36,111 nucleotides of DNA. Origin: Streptosporangiaceae bacterium (lineage in GTDB: Bacteria; Actinomycetota; Actinomycetes; Streptosporangiales; Streptosporangiaceae). Numbering within the stretch: the first letter of the stretch is position 1; every line of letters begins with the position of its first letter. The notes under the pieces were generated by a model, which had not been told where the DNA came from, did not search any database, and saw only the letters and a program-made list of their open reading frames with translations. The stretch is taken from assembly GCA_030040475.1 (NCBI GenBank), contig JASHTQ010000400.1:1-36111 (forward strand), read 5' to 3'. This document shows positions 1 through 8,009 of this stretch, in pieces. A program made the position numbers and the translations under genes.

Positions 1-307
1 GGAGCGCAGCTCGGTCAGCGCGGCCGCACGGAGTGCGCGGCCGCCGCCGCGTCGCCGTCGGCCAGCGCGCGCCGGCCCCTGGCGGCGAGGGCCTCGAACG
101 CGATCGCGTCGATCGCCTCCGGCTGGACCGCGAGACGATAGCCAGCGACGCGGCCGGAACGACGCGGCCGGAACGACGCGGCCGGCGTCGAGGGCGAGCA
201 AGGTCGGCAGGACGCGCAGCTGACGGCCGCCGACATGGACCGGGCGGCCGGCTTCGTCCCGCATCCTGGAGCGGGCCGCGCAGCCGTATGCGCAGCGCGT
301 TCGCCAT
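1..307 (-). pseudogene. Decayed SARP/AfsR-type regulator (5' part, runs off the window)
   Basis: On the minus strand an ATG at 307 begins a reading that resembles the start of SARP-family activators (ALRIRLRGPLQ). The similarity then continues in a second frame from about 258 (DEAGRPVHVGGRQLRV, then LLALDAGRVVPA). It continues in a third frame below about 145 (GYRLAVQPEAIDAIAFEAL, then ALADGDAAAAA), which looks like the opening of a bacterial transcriptional activator (BTAD) domain. Near position 30 it shifts again to read ALTELRS. The winged-helix middle expected between these blocks is missing. A 14-bp tandem repeat sits at the joint. Such proteins normally activate secondary-metabolite genes, but this copy cannot be read through. 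The rest of the gene lies outside the window. Family assignment rests on pattern recognition only. Confidence 0.6.
147..185. repeat. 14-bp tandem repeat, 2.8 copies
   Basis: The unit GACGCGGCCGGAAC occurs at 147-160 and 161-174, with a partial third copy at 175-185. Because 14 is not a multiple of three, each added copy shifts the reading frame. It lies exactly where the SARP-like reading changes frame and lacks its middle domain. Confidence 0.85.
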
Positions 308-411
308 CCTCGTCTCCGCTGGCCGTGATTCCCGGACGTTCGACGCGTCGGATCACCCTAGGCTTCCTAACAGGTTCTACTATCAACCGTGGCAGGAGAG
401 GGGCGACGAAG

Positions 412-990
412 GTGACGTCGGGCCTGGAGCACATCTGCGGTGCCTGGCGGCGACGGCGGGCGCGCACCGCGGTGGCCGCCGCCGTCATGGTGATGACCCC
501 GCTCCTGGCCGGCTGCGGGAACGCCGGCGTGGGCGCCGCGGTAGCCCCGGCGATGATGTCGATAGGCAGCGAGGCGTTCAGCCAGAACATCCTGCCCGAG
601 CGCTACACCTGCCACGGCGGGCGGGACTGGCCACCGCTTGAGTGGACCGGCGCCCCGGCCGGGACCAAGAGCATCGCGATCGTCGTAGACGACGCCTCGG
701 CGCCGATCACGCCCTTCATCTACTGGCTCGTGTTCCACATCAGTCCCGGTACCACGGACATCCAGGAAGGGCTGCTGCCCACCGGAGCGCGGCAGGCGCA
801 GAACAGCGCGGGCACCGTCGGTTACGACCCGCCCTGCCCGAATGGTCACCCCCACCAGTACCGGTTCACCGTTTATGCGCTGAACACGATGCTGAACCTG
901 CCCGCGGGGGCGCCTTTGCAGACCGTCTGGACCGCGATCGCCGCGGCTACAATCGGACGCGGACGAATACCCGTTACCGGGAATCCGTGA
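412..990 (+). CDS. YbhB/YbcL family Raf kinase inhibitor-like (PEBP) lipoprotein
   Basis: This 192-aa protein belongs to the phosphatidylethanolamine-binding protein fold. Visible signatures are VDDASAP followed by the FIYWLVFHI strand, and later PPCPNGHPHQYRFTVYAL, matching the ligand-site segments of YbhB/YbcL proteins. The N-terminus has an arginine run (WRRRRAR), a hydrophobic stretch and a lipobox ending LLAGC at about residues 28-32, so it is probably a surface lipoprotein. I chose the GTG at 412 rather than the longer ATG at 235, because it gives a normal-length lipoprotein signal and has AGGAG upstream at about 394. The cellular role of bacterial PEBP proteins is poorly defined, and nothing nearby suggests a substrate. 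Confidence 0.88.
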   Translation: MTSGLEHICGAWRRRRARTAVAAAVMVMTPLLAGCGNAGVGAAVAPAMMSIGSEAFSQNILPERYTCHGGRDWPPLEWTGAPAGTKSIAIVVDDASAPITPFIYWLVFHISPGTTDIQEGLLPTGARQAQNSAGTVGYDPPCPNGHPHQYRFTVYALNTMLNLPAGAPLQTVWTAIAAATIGRGRIPVTGNP

Positions 991-1131
991 TCAACCAGAT
1001 ACATTTTGTAATCACTTAGAAACTTAACTTTTTCATTCGTGTGACACGCTCCCCATTTGTAAGCAAGAATCGATGATCAGCGGGTTCAGGGCGCTCGCGA
1101 CCACGGGGAAGGCTCGCGTCATTGGCCGCGT

Positions 1132-2880
1132 GTGCCTAGCAAGCGCCGCCCACGAGGCCGGGCTTTCTGGATGGAGACCATGTTTCTGGTCGCGGGACTC
1201 GCCGTGGCGGGACTTGTCGGGATTGCAGCAGCTTTCTATTTCAGCATCCGCCCAGGCAACGCCGGTAATAAGCGTGGTTCACGAGTTCAGCCAGACAGAA
1301 CAAGCCATACCCGGCCGGACAGGTACCAGGAAGACGACGCCAGACCGGATCGCGGCAGGAGCGCGGGCCGGGCCGCCGGCGCCAGGAATTACCGGGCGGC
1401 GGACCACGGTACCGGGCCGAATCCCGCCGCTGGGCACCGCGGGCCCGGGCGGAGCCGGGCCCGGCGGCCCGAGGCCGATGACGACCGCTGGACGCCCGAG
1501 GTAGCGGGGCACGGCGATCGTTGGGCGCCTGAGCCGCAGGGGGCCGGGCGGTACGACGACCCGGTGGACGCGACCGTCAGCTGGTCGATGGACGACGCGG
1601 CCCGTCCGGCGCGGGGTGGCTCGAGGCCCGGCGGCCGGCGGATGGCCGCCGAAACCGACGCCGACGCGGACCCGCAGCAGGACGGGACGGGCAGGTCGAA
1701 GAAGCGCTCTGGCTGGCTCAAGCGCGGCGACATCGACGAGGAGCTCTGGCCGACGGAGACCTTCGGCGGTGTCAGCGACGAGCAGTTCTGGGACGACATG
1801 GCGTCGGACAAGCCGCTCGCGACGACCGCCCGCACCGCCGAGCCGGGTTCCAGGCGGCGGCCGGCGGATGCCGTTCCGCTGGCGGGTCTGGGTGACACCC
1901 AGGCGATGGGCGATCGCCGGGGTCGCGGGAGCGACAGCGGGCGTGCGGGGGTCGGCGGGGCGCAGTACCAGACCGGGCCGCAGCAGGCGCAGACCGGGCC
2001 GCAGTCGTACCGGACCGGGCCGCGGCCGGTTCAGGTTCAGGGCGGGCCCGAGTACCAGACGGGGCCGCAGCCGACGCAGGCAGAGCCGCAGTCCTACCAG
2101 ACCGGACCCCAGCCCTACCAGACCGGACCCCAGCCGACGCAGACCGGACCCCAGCCCTATCAGACCGGGCCGCAGCCGACGCAGACCGGATCGCAGCAGT
2201 ACCAGACCGGGCCGCAGCCGACCTACGCGTCGGCCGGCGACAGGACCGAGACGCGCAGGCGGTCCCAGGAGGAGGACCCGCTTACCAGCTCGGCGTTCTC
2301 GCTGCGGACGAGCGGGCCGGTGGACGGCCGCTCCTACCAGGCATCCCGCCGGTCCAGGGACATGAGCCGGGAGCAGTACGAGGCGGCCGTGTCACAGGAC
2401 ACGCAGACGTTCACCCTCGCCGACACGCGCGCTGCCACGGGCGGGTATCCCGGAGGCGTTCCGCCGCTCCGCCAGCCCGATTCGGTTCCCGGCGGGCGCT
2501 CGGGGAGCTACGGGGGCGCCCGGGCCGGCGGGAGCGACCGGGGTGACGGCTACCGTGGTTCGGCCAGTCCGTATTCCGGGTCGGCGGATACCTCCGTGAG
2601 CACTCCGCCGTACGGGCAGAACTACGGCGGGGACGGCTACGGGTACGGCGGCCCGGGAGGTCCGGGCGGCCTGGGCGGTTCGGGCGGTCCGGCCGAGGAC
2701 GCGAGGAGGTCGGCTGGCCAGGCCAGCCGGGCAGGCGGCAGCGGTGAGGCGAACCGCGCCACCCGGCCGACTCGTCCGCCGGACGGTTACCAGCGGGGCA
2801 GCACGTACCCACAGCGGACGTACCCGCAGGGCAGCGGGTATCGCGGTCCTCACGACCCGCGGGGTGGCGACGGCCGCTGA
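1132..2880 (+). CDS. Single-pass membrane protein with a long disordered TGPQ-repeat region
   Basis: I do not recognise a family for this 582-aa protein. It starts at GTG 1132 with a basic head (KRRPRGR), then one strong hydrophobic helix at about residues 15-38 (VAGLAVAGLVGIAAAFYF). The rest is low complexity. Residues 40-170 are rich in Arg, Asp and Pro. A short acidic, Trp-containing segment (ELWPTETFGGVSDEQFW) at about 203-219 could be a structured or docking motif. Residues 279-363 carry the QTGPQ repeats, and the tail is Gly/Ser/Tyr rich. It ends 31 bp before the glycosylase gene and is probably co-transcribed with it. A scaffold or interaction role is possible but not shown. Topology is uncertain because both sides of the helix are basic. 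Confidence 0.75.
   Translation: MPSKRRPRGRAFWMETMFLVAGLAVAGLVGIAAAFYFSIRPGNAGNKRGSRVQPDRTSHTRPDRYQEDDARPDRGRSAGRAAGARNYRAADHGTGPNPAAGHRGPGRSRARRPEADDDRWTPEVAGHGDRWAPEPQGAGRYDDPVDATVSWSMDDAARPARGGSRPGGRRMAAETDADADPQQDGTGRSKKRSGWLKRGDIDEELWPTETFGGVSDEQFWDDMASDKPLATTARTAEPGSRRRPADAVPLAGLGDTQAMGDRRGRGSDSGRAGVGGAQYQTGPQQAQTGPQSYRTGPRPVQVQGGPEYQTGPQPTQAEPQSYQTGPQPYQTGPQPTQTGPQPYQTGPQPTQTGSQQYQTGPQPTYASAGDRTETRRRSQEEDPLTSSAFSLRTSGPVDGRSYQASRRSRDMSREQYEAAVSQDTQTFTLADTRAATGGYPGGVPPLRQPDSVPGGRSGSYGGARAGGSDRGDGYRGSASPYSGSADTSVSTPPYGQNYGGDGYGYGGPGGPGGLGGSGGPAEDARRSAGQASRAGGSGEANRATRPTRPPDGYQRGSTYPQRTYPQGSGYRGPHDPRGGDGR
1966..2223 (+). repeat. In-frame degenerate repeat coding for (Y/T)QTGPQ units
   Basis: About ten imperfect units coding for QTGPQ followed by PYQ, PTQ, SY or QA are visible. 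Many are joined in a 21-24 bp rhythm built on CAGACCGGACCCCAGCC. The unit stays a multiple of three, so copy number can change without breaking the frame. Confidence 0.85.
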
Positions 2881-2910
2881 GCCGGTCCCCGGTGCGGGCA
2901 GACTAGGTAC

Positions 2911-3678
2911 ATGCCCGAGGGAGACGTCGTCTGGTATACCGCCCGGCGCCTGCACCAGGCGCTGGCAGGGCGGGCGCTTGTCCGCAGCGACTTCCGGGTG
3001 CCTCGGCTGGCGACCGCCGACCTGAGCGGCGATGTCGTGACCGAGGCCGTCTCCCGCGGCAAGCACCTGCTGGTCCGGACGGGTAACGGGATGACCGTGC
3101 ATACCCACCTGCGGATGGACGGCAGCTGGCGGGTACGGCCCGCGGCGGAGCGGATCCGCGAGAGCCACCGGATCAGGCTGGTGCTCGCCAACGACGAATG
3201 GCGGGCGATCGGATATCAGCTCGGCGTGGTCGAGCTCCTGCCCACGGCCGAGGAGCAGCGGGCAACCGGACACCTCGGGCCGGATCTGCTAGGCGCCGAC
3301 TGGGACTGCGCGGAGGCGGTGCGGCGGCTGACCGCGGAGCCCGGCCGCGCCATCGGCGAGGCTCTGCTTGACCAGCGGAACCTGGCGGGCATCGGCAACC
3401 TGTACAAGGCCGAGGTGCTGTTCCTGCGCGGTATCAACCCGTGGCGAGCCGTCGGCGGCGTGCCGGATCTGGCCGCGGTGGCCGAGCTGGCCAGCCGCCT
3501 GCTCGACGCCAACAAGGAACGGATCGGTCAGGTCACCACGGGCAACTGGCGGCGCGGCGAGGAGACCTGGGTCTACGGGCGGCGGGGCCTGCCGTGCCGC
3601 CGCTGCGGCACCGGCATACAGGCCGAAGGACAGGCTGAGCGAATTACCTTCTGGTGTCCCTCCTGCCAGCCTTTATGA
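2911..3678 (+). CDS. nei2: Fpg/Nei family DNA glycosylase (Nei2-like, endonuclease VIII)
   Basis: This 255-aa protein is a base-excision repair glycosylase/AP lyase that removes oxidised bases. It opens MPEGDVVW, giving the catalytic proline 2 and glutamate 3 after methionine removal. The following ARRLHQALAG and SDFRVPRLA are typical of the actinobacterial Nei2 subgroup. The SRGKHLLVR segment carries the conserved lysine, and QRNLAGIGNLYKAEVLF is the helix-two-turn-helix DNA-binding motif. A zinc finger closes the protein with C229, C232, C249 and C252, including the RITFWCPSC segment whose Arg contacts DNA in this family. Length is normal. It lies 31 bp after the TGPQ-repeat protein, with no functional link apparent. 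Nei1 is the main alternative within the family. Confidence 0.93.
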   Translation: MPEGDVVWYTARRLHQALAGRALVRSDFRVPRLATADLSGDVVTEAVSRGKHLLVRTGNGMTVHTHLRMDGSWRVRPAAERIRESHRIRLVLANDEWRAIGYQLGVVELLPTAEEQRATGHLGPDLLGADWDCAEAVRRLTAEPGRAIGEALLDQRNLAGIGNLYKAEVLFLRGINPWRAVGGVPDLAAVAELASRLLDANKERIGQVTTGNWRRGEETWVYGRRGLPCRRCGTGIQAEGQAERITFWCPSCQPL

Positions 3679-3818
3679 CATTTGGTTAACTATCTATCAC
3701 TATTTGTGTTCAGCCTCTCCTCTCACTTAAGGTGAGCAGACCGTAACGGAGACAGCCTTGGGGGGGACGTGGCTATGGGTCGGTCGGGTCGTTCGGGTCG
3801 GTCGGGGCGAGGGAGCCT

Positions 3819-5306
3819 GTGAGCGCCGTAGTGGTGGTTGGCCTCGGATACGTGGGCCTGCCACTGGCGATGCGGGCAGTGGCGGCAGGGCACGAGGTCA
3901 CCGGGTATGACGTTGACCCGGCGCGGGTGAAGAGGCTGGAGGCCGGCGAATCCTACGTCGAGGACGTGCCCGACGACGAGCTGGGGGCGGCGCTCGGGAC
4001 CGGCCGGTTCCGGCCATCGGCTAGCGCCGACGCCTGCGCCGGCTTCGACGCCGCGGTCATAACGGTGCCCACGCCGCTGCGGGACGGCCTGCCCGACCTG
4101 TCGTGCGTCGAGGCCGCCAGCCGCGCCCTCTCGCGCTACCTGCGGCCGGGCGCGACGGTCATCGTGGAATCCACCTCCTATCCGGGAACCACGCAGGAGC
4201 AGGTACTCGCGTGGCTCGAGGACGGATCGGGGCTAGTCGCGGGTGCCGACTTCCATCTCGGCTACAGCCCGGAACGCATCGACCCGGGCAACAGGACCTG
4301 GACCCTCGCCACCACGCCGAAGATCGTGTCAGGCATCGACGCCGCTTCGCTGGCCGCGGTGGAGGACTTCTACCGGGGCATCGCGGACCGGGTCGTGGCA
4401 GTGTCCTCGCCTCGCGAGGCGGAGATGGCCAAGCTCATCGAGAACACCTTCCGGCACGTGAACATCGCGCTGGTGAACGAGCTGGCGATGTTCGGCCGCG
4501 ATCTTGGCGTCGACGTGTGGGAGGCGATCGACGCCGCGGCCACCAAGCCGTTCGGGTACATGCCGTTCCATCCCGGCCCCGGGGTGGGCGGCCACTGCCT
4601 GCCCATCGACCCGTCGTACCTGTCCTGGCGGGTCGAGCGGTCGCTTGGCCAGCGCTTCAGGTTCGTCGAACTGGCCAACGACATCAACAGCCACATGCCC
4701 GACTACGTCGTCCACCGGCTGCTGATGGCCCTGAACAAGCGCGGCCTGCCCATCAGCCGGTCCCGGGTCCTCCTGCTCGGACTCGCCTACAAGAAGAACA
4801 CCGGCGATGCCAGGGAATCGCCGGCAATCCGCGTCGCCGAACTCCTGCTGCGCATGGGCGCGGAGGTCAGGGCGGCCGACCCGCTGGTGACCGAGGCCAC
4901 CGTCATCGGCCTGGAGGTGGCGCGCGTCGAGGCGACGCCCGGCGAGGTCGCCGCCGCCGATGCGGTGGTCCTGCTCACCGACCACGAGGCCTTCGGGCCG
5001 GATCTCTGCCGTGACGCGCGTTACGTGCTGGACTGCCGGCGGGTCCTGTCCGGCTCCAACGTCGAGACGCTGTTAACGGGCTGGGCATGCACAACGACGG
5101 CTCCTACGCCTCGCAAAATCCAGACTGGCATGAAGACGATGCCCCCTGGAAAGCAAGGCAGGTGCTGTCAATGCTCGACGGGCGGAATTTCCCACCTGAC
5201 TCGATCGTGGACATCGGCTGCGGGAGCGGCGGCGTGCTTGAGGCGATCGCCGGCGTCATGGACGGAACACGGCTGGTCGGCTACGACCCGTCGTCCCAGG
5301 CAATAG
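3819..5306 (+). CDS. Nucleotide-sugar dehydrogenase (WbpA-like UDP-HexNAc dehydrogenase), C-terminally extended
   Basis: The enzyme oxidises the C6 hydroxyl of a UDP-sugar to a uronate with two NAD. The Rossmann motif GLGYVGLPLA is at residues 7-16, and the catalytic cysteine is C260 within GVGGHCLPIDP. The YSPERIDPGN motif points to the WbpA/UDP-N-acetyl-hexosamine branch rather than plain UDP-glucose dehydrogenase. The C-terminal domain is complete up to SGSNVETL at about residue 418. Homologs normally end near there, but this frame continues about 75 residues more, through the start of the methyltransferase gene, giving 495 aa. The extra tail resembles no domain I know. Start: GTG at 3819 with GAGGGAG upstream. 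It heads the rightward polysaccharide operon and probably supplies an acidic sugar. UDP-glucose as substrate cannot be excluded. Confidence 0.88.
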   Translation: MSAVVVVGLGYVGLPLAMRAVAAGHEVTGYDVDPARVKRLEAGESYVEDVPDDELGAALGTGRFRPSASADACAGFDAAVITVPTPLRDGLPDLSCVEAASRALSRYLRPGATVIVESTSYPGTTQEQVLAWLEDGSGLVAGADFHLGYSPERIDPGNRTWTLATTPKIVSGIDAASLAAVEDFYRGIADRVVAVSSPREAEMAKLIENTFRHVNIALVNELAMFGRDLGVDVWEAIDAAATKPFGYMPFHPGPGVGGHCLPIDPSYLSWRVERSLGQRFRFVELANDINSHMPDYVVHRLLMALNKRGLPISRSRVLLLGLAYKKNTGDARESPAIRVAELLLRMGAEVRAADPLVTEATVIGLEVARVEATPGEVAAADAVVLLTDHEAFGPDLCRDARYVLDCRRVLSGSNVETLLTGWACTTTAPTPRKIQTGMKTMPPGKQGRCCQCSTGGISHLTRSWTSAAGAAACLRRSPASWTEHGWSATTRRPRQ

Positions 5307-5473
5307 GAATGGTCGAGCGCTCCGACAGAGTCGAACTCAGAGTCGAGTCAGCGGAAGAGGTTCATGAGCATTACGACCTGCTCCTTAGCCCCGATGTCTT
5401 CGAGCACGTCGAAGACATCGGCTTCCTTCGCGCGCGAGCACAAGAGAGGATGCGGCTTGGAAGAAGCGGTTAA
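5087..5473 (+). pseudogene. Truncated class I SAM-dependent methyltransferase
   Basis: The 128-aa reading starts normally for this family (MHNDGSYASQNPDWHEDDAPW). It has the SAM-binding motif VDIGCGSGGVLEAIA at about residues 41-55 and motif II-like LVGYDPSSQ. It reaches LLLSPDVFEHVEDIGFLRA at about residue 117 and then stops within a few unrelated residues. The rest of the catalytic domain is missing; complete relatives are about twice as long. The break near 5435 runs straight into sequence in front of the GT2 gene. The start overlaps the dehydrogenase frame by 220 bp. It is probably an inactive 5' remnant left by a deletion, although a short expressed product cannot be excluded. Confidence 0.7.
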
Positions 5474-5507
5474 AGATCAGGCCAATATTGTCCTAGTCCG
5501 GCATGAA

Positions 5508-6470
5508 ATGTCGCTGTGCCGGAAGACGGCGGTGCTCATTCTGAACTGGAATAATGCCCCGGCGACTTTCGACTGTCTCGCCTCATTGCGAGCCGACGCT
5601 TCTGAACTGCAGGCGGTGGCAATTGACAATGGCTCGAGTGACGGTTCAGCGGATCTGATCGCACGCGCCCATCCCGACGTGCCGATCGTCCGTTTGTCCA
5701 ATAATGAGGGATTCGCTCGCGGGACGAACGCAGGGCTACGTTGGGTGCTGGCGCGCGCCGAGTATGACGTTGTCGTGTTCCTGAATAATGACGCTCAAAT
5801 ATCTGCCGACGAACTGCTCAGGGCCGCCGACATGGTGCGGGACGACCACTCGATCGGCCTGCTTACCGGAAAGATCCGCCACCTGGACGGCCGATTGTGG
5901 TACGGGGGAGGACGGCTCCGCCGGTGGCGAGGCGGCGTGCGCATCTTCGGCGCGGGGAAACCTGACCGCGGCCAGTGCGACTCGGCCGCAGATGTCACTT
6001 TCATCTCGCTAGCGTTTGCTGTCACGAGGCGCGACGTGATCGAACACGTAGGACTGCTCGCCGATGAGTACTTCTTCGGCCAAGAGGAGTGGGACTACTC
6101 ACTCCGGGTCCGAAGGTCAGGATACCGCTTGCGCTACGAACCCTCTATCGGCTGCATTCACGGAGGAGATGGCAGCCACAATAACAGCTCACCCGAGTTC
6201 GTTTACAATGGCTATCGGAACAAGCTAATTTTCCAGCAACGTTACCTACCGCGCTGGGCATTTCCGGTCTGGAGGATGGCGTTCGTCCTCTATGCTCGCA
6301 CCATCTTGCCGCCCACCTGCGCTTGGATCCGTGGCACCAAGCTGTCACCAAGCCTGCTACGTTTCTGCGCCCTGGAGGCTCTGCGGGACCACACCCCTGG
6401 TCGGCGGATCGAAGAGGCCGACCTGCTGGATTTCAGGCAACGGGTCAAGTCTTCGGAGCGCGGGCGATGA
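5508..6470 (+). CDS. Family 2 glycosyltransferase (rhamnosyltransferase-like)
   Basis: A 320-aa GT-A fold enzyme expected to transfer a sugar from a nucleotide donor to the lipid-linked repeat unit on the cytoplasmic face. Early motifs are AVLILNWN and AIDNGSSDGS, followed by NEGFARGTNAG and the metal-binding FLNNDAQI segment. Late motifs are FFGQEEWDYSLRVRRSGY and an IGCIHGGDGSHN loop typical of the WcaA/RfbF-like group. I chose ATG 5508 because it immediately precedes the first beta strand. The open frame extends upstream to 5364, but those codons read out-of-frame methyltransferase sequence. The stop overlaps the next start as ATGA. Base composition is less GC-rich than the flanking dehydrogenase, which suggests transfer. 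Donor and acceptor are unknown. Confidence 0.88.
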   Translation: MSLCRKTAVLILNWNNAPATFDCLASLRADASELQAVAIDNGSSDGSADLIARAHPDVPIVRLSNNEGFARGTNAGLRWVLARAEYDVVVFLNNDAQISADELLRAADMVRDDHSIGLLTGKIRHLDGRLWYGGGRLRRWRGGVRIFGAGKPDRGQCDSAADVTFISLAFAVTRRDVIEHVGLLADEYFFGQEEWDYSLRVRRSGYRLRYEPSIGCIHGGDGSHNNSSPEFVYNGYRNKLIFQQRYLPRWAFPVWRMAFVLYARTILPPTCAWIRGTKLSPSLLRFCALEALRDHTPGRRIEEADLLDFRQRVKSSERGR

Positions 6471-8008
6471 CGCGCCTCGGCTCGCCTTTCGCCAACTCTC
6501 GCCGTCCGGCCTCTGCATGGCTCCCGCACGAGGCCTCTGGCCGTCCCGATCGCCCCGTTAGGGCGGGACAGGACGGACGCTCAGCGCCGATGCCTGCGAG
6601 CGTGGGCCTGCGTCCCGTCCTGATCGCTGGCGCTATGGCCGCGAGCTTGCTCGGCTCTTCGCTGGTAGGGATCGAGAACGGGTTCGGGTCACCTTGGCTC
6701 GTCATCAACGCCGGGCTGCAACTGTCGATCGGCGCGTGGCTCGTGATCCGACCGGGAGGTGCGACGGCCGGAGCGCTGTCAGCCGGAGTGCTGACCGCAT
6801 TCGTCCTGGTCGTATACGGATCCTGGGCCCCGGCCCTGGCCGCCGGGGAGCCCTTCTCGCCTCTCGTGCCCGGTCCGGTCGAGAAGAGCGCGCTGGAATA
6901 CACGACCGCGGCCGCCCTGGCTGTCACCGGCGGGGTCGTCCTCGTCTCGAGCGCCTATGCCATGGTCCGGGGCCCAGGCTCCCGAGTCAACCACCGCCCA
7001 GAAGTACCGCCGAGCCGGTGGTGGCGGGGGGTCCTTCTCATGGAGGCCATCGGGCTGTGCTGCTTCGTCGCCTTCACGGTCAGCTCTCACCAGCCGGTGA
7101 TCAGCTTCGACCTGTTCCGGCCCCTCCCGGCGGGCATCGCCCAGAGCGCAACCTCAGGCACCTACCAGTTCCTTAGCGCTGGGATCGACGTGTCGATCGG
7201 CGCGGCTATCGCCGCCTCGGGCCTCCTCGGCCTTAAGGCCTATCGCCTCCGCGTCCTCGCCCTGATCGTGCTGAACCTTTTCCTCTATACGACGATCGGA
7301 TTCAAGTACCGGATCGTGGTCACGCTAATCGGGGTGTTCGCGGTGTGGGCGGCGAACCGCCCGCACGAGCGCCGACCCGCCATGCGGTCACAGCGAATGA
7401 AGGTGGTCTTGGCCGGAGTGGCGGTGACCACAGTGGCGTTCTTCGTGGTACAGGTCTACCGCGGCAACCACGAGTCCAGCCGTGTCGTCACGGCCAGTTC
7501 ATTCGACATTGGCCGTCTGGAAGGCATCGCGACGAGTTCGATAGACATCGCCACGCCCTACGCGGCGATCCACCAGCAGCAGCCAGGCCTCCTGCTCGGC
7601 GAGTCCTATCTCCAGCTGCCGAGGCTCTTCGTGCCCGAGGCCATCACAGGACACAAGCCGCTCCCGGCTATGACGTTGATGATTCAGGCGGTAACCGTCC
7701 CCGGGACCGGGGCAGCGGTTCCCTTGTGGGCCGAGGCGGACGTCAACTTCGGTCTGATCGGGCTTCTAGGCTTCGGCGCGATCCTGGGCTGGGTCGTCTC
7801 ATGTTCGGACACGGCCGACCGGCGACGCATGGAAACCGCCACGATAGCAGCAGCCACCGCAGCGGTGCTCGCCTCGGTGCTCAGTCGCTCGCTCATGTTC
7901 TTCGCTCTGTACGAGTTCGCGGCGATTGTCTATCCCATCTGGATGCTCAGCCGGTCCAGACCAGTGCGCCGAACCCCTGGGTCCGCCGAGCCGCTGGGGC
8001 GGGGCTGA
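6467..8008 (+). CDS. Wzy-like O-antigen/exopolysaccharide polymerase
   Basis: This 513-aa integral membrane protein has about ten to twelve hydrophobic segments, the first at about residue 45 (VLIAGAMAASLLGSSLVG). The large loop contains FDIGRLEGIATSSIDIATPY, and after LLLGESYLQLPRLFVPEAI comes AVPLWAEADVNFGLIGLLGF. That layout, a polar periplasmic loop followed by FGLIGLLGFGAILG, is typical of oligosaccharide repeat-unit polymerases. It probably joins flipped repeat units into polymer. The start at 6467 overlaps the GT2 stop as ATGA, which implies translational coupling. An ATG at 6590 is an alternative that would remove a non-hydrophobic head of 41 residues. Wzy proteins vary greatly in sequence, so an O-antigen ligase is the alternative; position between GT genes and a flippase favours Wzy. 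Confidence 0.75.
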   Translation: MTRLGSPFANSRRPASAWLPHEASGRPDRPVRAGQDGRSAPMPASVGLRPVLIAGAMAASLLGSSLVGIENGFGSPWLVINAGLQLSIGAWLVIRPGGATAGALSAGVLTAFVLVVYGSWAPALAAGEPFSPLVPGPVEKSALEYTTAAALAVTGGVVLVSSAYAMVRGPGSRVNHRPEVPPSRWWRGVLLMEAIGLCCFVAFTVSSHQPVISFDLFRPLPAGIAQSATSGTYQFLSAGIDVSIGAAIAASGLLGLKAYRLRVLALIVLNLFLYTTIGFKYRIVVTLIGVFAVWAANRPHERRPAMRSQRMKVVLAGVAVTTVAFFVVQVYRGNHESSRVVTASSFDIGRLEGIATSSIDIATPYAAIHQQQPGLLLGESYLQLPRLFVPEAITGHKPLPAMTLMIQAVTVPGTGAAVPLWAEADVNFGLIGLLGFGAILGWVVSCSDTADRRRMETATIAAATAAVLASVLSRSLMFFALYEFAAIVYPIWMLSRSRPVRRTPGSAEPLGRG

Positions 8009-8009
8009 C

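Noticed and set aside
1073..1504. 143-codon frame starting at ATG 1073
   Set aside because: It overlaps the TM-protein gene in another frame, and its composition becomes Pro/Gly/Arg shadow sequence. The GTG 1132 frame has a clear membrane helix.
1966..2223. CRISPR-like repeat array
   Set aside because: Units are in frame, code for QTGPQ, lack unique spacers and lie inside a long gene.
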